From an uncultured Methylococcaceae bacterium (GTDB lineage: Bacteria; Pseudomonadota; Gammaproteobacteria; Methylococcales; Methylomonadaceae), in contig CAIXAE010000009.1 in the NCBI GenBank assembly GCA_903917345.1, positions 124,001 to 188,000 on the forward strand: a stretch of 64,000 nucleotides of DNA, read 5' to 3'. Under the pieces are notes generated by a model. It was not told the origin of the DNA. It was given only the letters and a program-made list of their open reading frames with translations, and searched no databases. The translations under genes were made by a program, and so were the position numbers. Shown here in pieces: positions 58,048 through 64,000 of this stretch (within the stretch, counting starts at the first letter, position 1; each line of letters starts with the position of its first letter).

Positions 58048-59468
58048 TAGAAACCTTACTGATTATAGAAGATGAAAAATTACTAGGAACGGAGCTTTCT
58101 AGACATTATCGCTCACATGGCTGGGAGGTGATATTAGCGAAGACCCTAGAGGAAGCTAAAAGTCTTATTTTAAAAGATCGCATTGAGCCATTACTCATAC
58201 TGTCTGACATGAACCTACCTGATGGTAATGCACTTGATTTTATGGAGTCCATAAAGAAACAAGTGAACTATGCTGAATGGTTGTTTCTAACCGGCTATGG
58301 CAGCGTACCTGATTCCGTTAGAGCGCTTAGACTCGGGGCTTATGACTTTTTAGAAAAACCTTGTGATTTAGAGCGCTTAGATCTCGTTGTAACCAGTGCA
58401 ACGCGCAGTGCCTTAATGCAACGCCGAGTTATTGATCAAACAAAACAAGGTTACCGAAGATACTCCCCTGATGCTTATTTAGGCCAAAGTGAACAAGCCA
58501 TCAATATTAGAGCGTTATTATCTAAACTGACCAATGTGCCTTTCAGCGCTTTAATCATAGGTGGCGAAAGTGGCACCGGCAAAGGGTTAACAGCACGCAT
58601 ATTACATTATGGGGGACCGCGAGCTCAAAACCCTATGATAGAAGTCAACTGCGCTGCGCTGCCGCGAGAACTGCTTGAGTCCGAATTATTCGGACATGAA
58701 CCTGGGGCATTCACTGGCGCTTCAGGAAGACACCGTGGATTGCTTGAACAAGCCGATGGCGGCACTCTTTTTATGGATGAAATTGGTGAAATGCCCCTCG
58801 ATCTGCAAGCTAAATTATTAAAAGCCATTGAAGATCATAAATTCCGTCGCTTAGGTGGCGAAAAAGAAATCAATGTTGACGTGCAAATAGTGGCCGCCAG
58901 CAACCGCGACCTAGAACAGATGACCCAAGAAGGTCATTTCAGAGCAGACTTATATCATCGCCTGAGTGTATTTAAAGTGATCTTGCCGCCCTTACGTGAA
59001 GCGATCGATGATTTGGATGAACTAGTACCTCTTTTTATCGCAGAATACAATGCTAAAGCGGGTCGCCAAGTTAAGAATATATCGGATGAGGTCTGGCAAA
59101 AACTAAAAAGCCACCATTGGCCCGGTAATGTAAGAGAATTAAGGAATGTTATTGAACGTTGCGTACTCTTTGCAGACAGTCATATTTTCCCGATTCAATG
59201 GTTACAATTGCCTAGAAAATCATCGCCTTCATTACCAATGGAAGGTTCTGAAGAGATTACCGATCCAAACCAAGCTAAAGCCCATCAGTCAGGTATCTAC
59301 TTGCCATTAGATGGCAGTATGGCATTAGATGATATGGATCGTTTTATCATCAAAACAGCCTTAGACAGAGCCGATAACAATCTAACAGCCGCCGCTAGAG
59401 ACTTGGGCGCAACGCGAGAAACTTTGCGTTATCGCGTTAGAAAATACAATCTAAAAACAGTTGATTAG
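58044..59468 (+). CDS. Sigma-54-dependent response regulator (NtrC family)
   Basis: A 474-residue regulator with a receiver (phospho-acceptor Asp in LILSDMNLPDG, acidic pocket IIEDEK, and lysine in LEKPCDLERL), a AAA+ sigma-54 domain (Walker A GGESGTGKGLTA, GAFTGA loop, Walker B GGTLFMDEIGEMP, R-finger RADLYHRLSVF), and a Fis-type HTH at the end (NLTAAARDLGATRETLRYRVRKYNL). It is coupled to the kinase gene by a 4-nt overlap. Targets are unknown; glgX downstream lies beyond a terminator and there is no evident -24/-12 promoter in front of it. Confidence 0.95.
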   Translation: MIETLLIIEDEKLLGTELSRHYRSHGWEVILAKTLEEAKSLILKDRIEPLLILSDMNLPDGNALDFMESIKKQVNYAEWLFLTGYGSVPDSVRALRLGAYDFLEKPCDLERLDLVVTSATRSALMQRRVIDQTKQGYRRYSPDAYLGQSEQAINIRALLSKLTNVPFSALIIGGESGTGKGLTARILHYGGPRAQNPMIEVNCAALPRELLESELFGHEPGAFTGASGRHRGLLEQADGGTLFMDEIGEMPLDLQAKLLKAIEDHKFRRLGGEKEINVDVQIVAASNRDLEQMTQEGHFRADLYHRLSVFKVILPPLREAIDDLDELVPLFIAEYNAKAGRQVKNISDEVWQKLKSHHWPGNVRELRNVIERCVLFADSHIFPIQWLQLPRKSSPSLPMEGSEEITDPNQAKAHQSGIYLPLDGSMALDDMDRFIIKTALDRADNNLTAAARDLGATRETLRYRVRKYNLKTVD

Positions 59469-59550
59469 ACCCTTGATAACGCGCTAACTTAAATCAATAC
59501 GCACTCAATTGGTGCAATTAAGGCATCATTCAACACCCTACACAGATAAT

Positions 59551-59591
59551 AAGCCATAAAAATCAGCAAACTAATTATATGGCTTGTTTTT
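59551..59591 (+). terminator. Terminator-like hairpin before glgX
   Basis: AAGCCATA / TATGGCTT arms (8 bp) with a 19-nt loop are followed by GTTTTTT. It probably ends the TPR-kinase-regulator unit. The 181-nt gap beyond it should hold the glgX promoter (TTGCAT with TATAAA at 15-nt spacing is visible but weak). Confidence 0.55.
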
Positions 59592-59649
59592 TGCATGAAT
59601 TATTAGTCTAATATAAAGATTCAGGGTTAAGCTGGTATAAAGCAGAGAT

Positions 59650-61764
59650 ATGCAACAAGACTATCAACTAAAGCATGGAAAGCCCTATCCTTCGGGTTCA
59701 AAATATAACGAAAAAGGGGTTAACTTCTCCATTTTTAGTCGTTATGCCGAACAAGTGGAATTACTATTATTCTCGAGTGCTGATAGTGACGAACCGTTCC
59801 AAATCATCCCACTCAATAAAGACATAAACCGCACCTTTTTCTCTTGGCATGTTTACGTCTCAAAACTACCTGTGGGCACATGGTACACCTGGCGCATGAA
59901 CGGCCAAGGCCAAGAGCGTGATTCTGGATTCCGTTTTGAAAAAGAAAAACATCTACTTGATCCATGGGCACAAGCTGTAAGCCATAAACGCTGGGATAGA
60001 AAAGCGGCTTGCAATCCAGGTGATAACGTACTGAGCTCAATGCGCTGCATGGTCACCGATGATCAATATGATTGGGAAGGTGACGTGCCTTTAGCCATTC
60101 GTAGTGAAAAAGCCATCGTATATGAACTACATGTGGGCGGTTTTACCCGTCATTCATCATCAAAAGTTAAACATCCAGGTACGTTCTCAGGTCTTATTGA
60201 AAAGATACCCTATCTACAAAAACTGGGCATTAGCCATGTAGAACTATTACCCGTCATGGCTTTTGACGAACAAGACGTGCCGCCCAAAACAGCAGAACTC
60301 GGTTTAAAAAACTATTGGGGATACAGTACTCACAGCTTCTTTAGCCCACACCCCGGTTACTGTGTAACACCTGAGGAGGGTACACATGTTCAAGAATTTA
60401 GAGATTTAGTTAAAGCGCTCCATAAAGCAGGCATCGGCGTGATTATGGATGTAGTCTTTAATCATACGGCTGAAGCAGGCGCGACCGGCCCCGTTATTAA
60501 TTTTAGAGGCATCGGCGGTAAATCTTTCTATCACACCGACAACGCAGATAAAAGCATCCTACGTGACTATACAGGCTGTGGAAACACGGTTAATGCCAAT
60601 CACCCCTTAGTCGCCCGCTTTATCATTAGCTGCCTAGAATATTGGGTCAGAGAAATGCATGTCGACGGCTTCCGTTTTGACTTAGCCAGCGCCATGGCGA
60701 GAGGCGAAAACGGCGAAGTATTACAAGATCCGCCTGTATTGTGGGGCATTGAGCTTTCAGAGCAACTGATTAAAACAAAACTCATTGCAGAAGCGTGGGA
60801 TGCCGCAGGGCTTTATCAAGTAGGCAGCTTCCCTGGCTATCGTTGGGCAGAGTGGAATGGTCGCTACAGAGACATCATTCGCCAATTCGTCAGAGGGGAT
60901 AAAGGTTTATTATCAGAATTAGCCACCCGTATTTGTGGCAGTAGCGACCTCTATCAACACCAAGGTCGTTTACCCATCAACAGCATCAACTTTGTCACCT
61001 GTCATGATGGTTTTACGTTATACGACTTATTCAGTTACAACGAAAAACATAATCTAGCCAATGGCGAAGATAATCGTGATGGCTGCAGTAACAATCTAAG
61101 TTATAACTCTGGCGTTGAAGGGGACACAAACAATGCGGACATTTTAGATTTTCGTAAGAAACAAGCTAAGAACGTGTTTGCTATTTTATTGCTTAGCCAA
61201 GGTGTACCGATGCTATTGGCTGGGGATGAAATCTTACACAGCCAACGCGGTAACAACAATTGTTACTGCCAAGATAATGATACGAGTTGGATAGATTGGA
61301 ACCTGGCTAAAAAAAATGCCGATGTTTTACGCTTTGTGCAAGAAATGATCTCCTTACGTAAAAGACATCCCGCCATTATGCGCAGACGCTTTCTCACCGG
61401 AGAAGTGCCGACCGGCAAAGATAAACCTGATGTATCTTGGCATGGCACTGAGATTAATGAACCACTCTGGTTTGACCCCGAAGCACGCATTCTTGCTTTT
61501 ACCTTAACGGGTCTTGACGCAGATGAAGAAGATTTACATGTTGTCATGAATATGTCAGATGAAAGTGCTTCTATTCGACTCCCGCTGATTAAAGCTAAAA
61601 AATGGTGTGTTGCATTAGACACTTCGCAGCAAGCACCTTACGATATTATTACCCCAACCAAGCAAAAACAATACAAAGGTAGCCATTACACTGTTCATGA
61701 AAAAACGGTCGTTATCTTTGAAAGCACTCCCAGCAGACGTACTACTTTACTGAGTTTATTTTAA
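59650..61764 (+). CDS. glgX: Glycogen debranching enzyme (isoamylase type)
   Basis: A 704-residue GH13 enzyme that hydrolyses alpha-1,6 branches of glycogen. An N-terminal CBM48-like domain (GVNFSIFSRYAEQVELLLF) precedes the catalytic barrel; conserved regions are DVVFNHTAE, GFRFDLASAM (nucleophile Asp), IAEAWDA (acid/base Glu) and NFVTCHDGF (His-Asp). The run AGDEILHSQRGNNNCYCQD is typical of GlgX. It is followed 33 nt later by a hexose-6-phosphate mutarotase-like gene, both fitting glycogen and hexose phosphate metabolism. Confidence 0.95.
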   Translation: MQQDYQLKHGKPYPSGSKYNEKGVNFSIFSRYAEQVELLLFSSADSDEPFQIIPLNKDINRTFFSWHVYVSKLPVGTWYTWRMNGQGQERDSGFRFEKEKHLLDPWAQAVSHKRWDRKAACNPGDNVLSSMRCMVTDDQYDWEGDVPLAIRSEKAIVYELHVGGFTRHSSSKVKHPGTFSGLIEKIPYLQKLGISHVELLPVMAFDEQDVPPKTAELGLKNYWGYSTHSFFSPHPGYCVTPEEGTHVQEFRDLVKALHKAGIGVIMDVVFNHTAEAGATGPVINFRGIGGKSFYHTDNADKSILRDYTGCGNTVNANHPLVARFIISCLEYWVREMHVDGFRFDLASAMARGENGEVLQDPPVLWGIELSEQLIKTKLIAEAWDAAGLYQVGSFPGYRWAEWNGRYRDIIRQFVRGDKGLLSELATRICGSSDLYQHQGRLPINSINFVTCHDGFTLYDLFSYNEKHNLANGEDNRDGCSNNLSYNSGVEGDTNNADILDFRKKQAKNVFAILLLSQGVPMLLAGDEILHSQRGNNNCYCQDNDTSWIDWNLAKKNADVLRFVQEMISLRKRHPAIMRRRFLTGEVPTGKDKPDVSWHGTEINEPLWFDPEARILAFTLTGLDADEEDLHVVMNMSDESASIRLPLIKAKKWCVALDTSQQAPYDIITPTKQKQYKGSHYTVHEKTVVIFESTPSRRTTLLSLF

Positions 61765-61797
61765 AATCTAACCCGTTAGGCATGTTAAAATAAACAC

Positions 61798-62703
61798 ATG
61801 AGAATTGAGCATTTAAATCGTGACCATGGCATTAAAGGCCACCTCAAATTCGATAAAGGCAATGGTCACTTACCCTTTATTTTTATCAACAATGCCCGTG
61901 CGAGCGCCATTATTTCTCTGCATGGTGCGCAAATCCTGTCCTATAAACCCCATAGGGAAGAAGAAGATTTACTCTTTGTCAGCCAAAACTCATGGTATGA
62001 AGAAGGCAGAGCTATCAGAGGCGGTATACCGCTATGCTGGCCCTGGTTTGGCCCAGACCCCTCAGAAGATAAAAGACCCGATCACGGCTTTGTGCGTAAT
62101 GGCTTGTGGGATATTTTAAAGACCGAAGCGCTCTCTAAAGATGAAACTAAAATTGTGTTTCAGTTTGAGAACTCCCCTAAAAGCGAAGCTTATTGGCAAC
62201 AACCCTTCAGTTTAGAATTAGAAGTCATCATCAGTGACACGCTCACGGTAAATTTAATCACCCGTAATACCGGTGATAAATCTTTTACTATTACGCAAGC
62301 GCTCCACGCCTACTTTAATGTAGGGCACATCAACGACATTAAGATTTTAGGCTTAGATAATTCTGCTTACTTAGACAAAGCACAAAATGAAGAAGAATAC
62401 CAACAAGAGGGGCACCTGACTATTAACACCGAAGTTAATAGGATTTATAAAGATGTCGAAAACCCGTTGGTCATTCAAGATCAGGCCTTTAGAAGAAAGA
62501 TCATTATTACGGCAACACATCACAAAACAGCGGTCGTCTGGAACCCAGGCGTAGACTTACCCCCGACCATTACCGATTTAGAGACTGACGATTACCAACG
62601 CTTTGTCTGTGTTGAATCAGGCAATGTCTCTTGCGATACTATTGAAGTCCCCCCCCAAAGTGAGTTTCAGCTTCGCGCTAATTACAAAATTGGCAAAATC
62701 TAA
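61798..62703 (+). CDS. D-hexose-6-phosphate mutarotase-like (YeaD family)
   Basis: A 301-residue aldose-1-epimerase-like protein. Motifs include IRGGIPLCWPWFGPDP near residue 78, DHGFVRNGLWDI, and ITQALHAYFNVG with the catalytic histidine, then VVWNPG and CVESGNVSCDTIEVPPQ with a catalytic glutamate. These define the YeaD/glucose-6-phosphate 1-epimerase family, which interconverts alpha and beta anomers of hexose 6-phosphates. It follows glgX closely and is likely co-transcribed. Confidence 0.9.
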   Translation: MRIEHLNRDHGIKGHLKFDKGNGHLPFIFINNARASAIISLHGAQILSYKPHREEEDLLFVSQNSWYEEGRAIRGGIPLCWPWFGPDPSEDKRPDHGFVRNGLWDILKTEALSKDETKIVFQFENSPKSEAYWQQPFSLELEVIISDTLTVNLITRNTGDKSFTITQALHAYFNVGHINDIKILGLDNSAYLDKAQNEEEYQQEGHLTINTEVNRIYKDVENPLVIQDQAFRRKIIITATHHKTAVVWNPGVDLPPTITDLETDDYQRFVCVESGNVSCDTIEVPPQSEFQLRANYKIGKI

Positions 62704-62758
62704 TGCGCATTGATTCAGAATATCGAACCAATACTCGTCACTGTTAACTGCATATTTC

Positions 62759-63334
62759 ATGAATAGCATTAATACACTATTAGTTGAAGACAATCCGATC
62801 GACTTCAGCCTAGAAAATCTCCTTAAAACAGAAGGCTATGCACATCTTAAATCTAGCTATGAAGAGAGCACCCATACGCTAATCAAAGAAATCAAGCCTA
62901 ATATAATTATATTTAATTTAAATACTCTCGCGGAGTCAACTTTATTAGATTTAAAAAAGCTTAGTGCCTTTAAAGCATTACCTATCATAATTTTCAGTAG
63001 AGAAGCGTCTTCAGAAGCTATCGAGCTTGCAATTAAATTGGATATCAGCGAACTGTTTATCAATCATGATAAACCAGCCAGCATTAAGTCTATTATCAAC
63101 ATTGCAATCAGTCGATTTAATCACCAACAAGCATTAAGAAGCGAGTTAGAAGAAGCTTTAGAAAAACTAGAAAACAGGAAACTAACCGATCGTGCTAAAG
63201 CCATTCTTATTAAAACTCAAAACTTTAGTGAGGATGAGGCTTATCACACGCTTAGAAAGCTTGCGATGGATAGAAAAATCACATTAGGTGAAATGGCTAA
63301 AAATGTCATTGCCATGTCAGAATTGTTTAAATAA
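62759..63334 (+). CDS. NasT-like ANTAR-domain RNA-binding regulator, receiver lacks Asp
   Basis: A 191-residue protein with an N-terminal receiver-like domain and a C-terminal ANTAR domain (about residues 130-188, LTDRAKAILIKTQNFSEDEAYHTLRKLAMD), joined by a coiled-coil helix (LRSELEEALEKLENRKL). ANTAR proteins bind paired hairpins in leader RNAs to prevent termination, as NasT does for nitrate genes. The acidic pocket (VEDNPID) is present, but the usual phospho-acceptor position reads FNLNT rather than F/I-D-L, so phosphorylation is probably not the switch. No nasS-like partner is adjacent; a GAF protein follows 20 nt later and may be the sensor (inference). Confidence 0.85.
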   Translation: MNSINTLLVEDNPIDFSLENLLKTEGYAHLKSSYEESTHTLIKEIKPNIIIFNLNTLAESTLLDLKKLSAFKALPIIIFSREASSEAIELAIKLDISELFINHDKPASIKSIINIAISRFNHQQALRSELEEALEKLENRKLTDRAKAILIKTQNFSEDEAYHTLRKLAMDRKITLGEMAKNVIAMSELFK

Positions 63335-63354
63335 GAGTTACTGCATATACAACT

Positions 63355-64000
63355 ATGAAAACATTTATCAAAGTCACTGAAATATGGGTTCCAGACAAAA
63401 CCAGAACGCATCTTGAATTTGGCTCTGGCCTATATGGTGACCTTAATGACTTTAAAGCAGATAGTGCTCAACAAAAATTTGCCTATAACGAAGGATTACC
63501 GGGTAAGGCGTGGGCAGAAGGTCATCCCATCGTTCTCAACCAATTTGAACACTCTTACTTTAAACGCACTCTTTCAGCCCAAAATGCTGGGCTAAACTGT
63601 GGCATTGCCTTACCTATATTCTCAGGTGAGTTTTTAATGGCAGTGGTGGTTTTTTTATGCGGTGACGATGAAGACCATGCCGGAGCGATAGAAGTCTGGA
63701 GTCGATCAGAAACCATGGAAAACACGCTCAGTATCATGGATGGTTATTACGGCACTTTAAAACATTTTGAAACGATTTCTAGAGAACTATCCGTACCAAA
63801 AAACCAAGGAATAGCGGGGTTAGCATGGGAAACAGGGATGCCAATACTCATTGAAGATCTAGGGAAAGCTGATAATTTTATCAGAGCAAAAGAAGCTCAA
63901 TTAGAGGGCATCACCGTTGGTATTAGTATTCCCGTTTATAACCATCATGAAGTACCTTATATAATGGCGTTTCTTTCGGCAAAATCTACTCCCATTGCTA
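63355..64000 (+). CDS. GAF-domain protein, truncated by the window edge
   Basis: Not in the ORF track because it has no stop before the edge. From ATG 63355 the frame is open for 215 codons. Two GAF-like domains are recognisable: the first with GLPGKAWAEGHPIVLNQF and AGLNCGIALPIFSGEF, the second with GIAGLAWETGMPILIEDL and GITVGISIPVYNHHEV. GAF domains sense small ligands or redox cofactors or mediate protein contacts. It follows the ANTAR regulator by 20 nt, so the two probably work as a pair. The C-terminal output domain, if any, is beyond the window. Confidence 0.8.
   Translation, partial: MKTFIKVTEIWVPDKTRTHLEFGSGLYGDLNDFKADSAQQKFAYNEGLPGKAWAEGHPIVLNQFEHSYFKRTLSAQNAGLNCGIALPIFSGEFLMAVVVFLCGDDEDHAGAIEVWSRSETMENTLSIMDGYYGTLKHFETISRELSVPKNQGIAGLAWETGMPILIEDLGKADNFIRAKEAQLEGITVGISIPVYNHHEVPYIMAFLSAKSTPIA

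Overview
The window reads as a chromosomal segment of a moderately AT-rich gammaproteobacterial methylotroph, most likely a type I methanotroph (order Methylococcales). The main evidence is an almost complete serine-cycle block (mtkA, mtkB, mcl, sga, hpr, mdh, mtdA, gck, glyA, ftfL) beside typical gammaproteobacterial housekeeping order (lepA-lepB-rnc-era-recO-pdxJ and trpF-trpB-trpA-accD-folC-dedD-purF-metZ). No methane monooxygenase or methanol dehydrogenase gene is present, so the methanotroph assignment is an inference. No tRNA, rRNA or CRISPR array was seen.

Layout. 0.3-5.8 kb: a putative electron-transfer cluster with a b561-type membrane cytochrome, a small class I cytochrome c, a ten-heme MtrA/DmsE-type cytochrome, an MtrB/PioB-type outer-membrane barrel and a membrane protein with one heme c site, closed by a strong terminator. 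5.9-8.5 kb: a DCC-family protein, a frameshifted vanadium-haloperoxidase-like gene and an HD-domain protein. 8.6-14.3 kb: the lepA...pdxJ run. 14.5-19.8 kb: phosphoketolase, a Pgi with a C-terminal extension, and acetate kinase, which together would turn sugar phosphates from formaldehyde fixation into acetyl phosphate and acetate. 19.8-25 kb: a sigma-54 activator, a UreH_2/TauE-like membrane protein, pyrF, a rhodanese, an AEC transporter and a cinA-like gene.

25.1-37.1 kb: the serine cycle. FtfL and MtdA handle tetrahydrofolate-bound C1 units, GlyA makes serine, Sga and Hpr give glycerate, Gck phosphorylates it, and Mdh, MtkAB and Mcl turn oxaloacetate into malate, malyl-CoA, then acetyl-CoA and glyoxylate. 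PEP carboxylase, enolase and a methenyl-tetrahydrofolate cyclohydrolase are not in the window. A double-ATPase ABC protein follows.

38.7-45.9 kb: an accessory island. It holds two head-to-head, internally deleted HigBA toxin-antitoxin remnants, the tail of a VapC toxin, a broken serine recombinase, a HEPN/zinc-ribbon protein, a small secreted-protein gene split by a stop codon, an unusual protein joining a FEN-type nuclease to Sel1 repeats and two DUF1566 domains, a DUF3857/transglutaminase protein, and a 42-bp tandem repeat array.

45.9-64 kb: trp/acc/fol/pur/met genes (with cvpA missing from its usual place), a PfkB kinase, a TPR protein with a histidine kinase/sigma-54 response regulator pair, glycogen debranching enzyme and a hexose-6-phosphate mutarotase, then a NasT-like ANTAR regulator that lacks the usual phospho-acceptor aspartate and a GAF protein running off the right edge. 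The most unusual items are the FEN-Sel1-DUF1566 fusion, the HEPN-zinc ribbon protein, the mirrored HigBA deletions, the 42-bp array and the MtrAB conduit.
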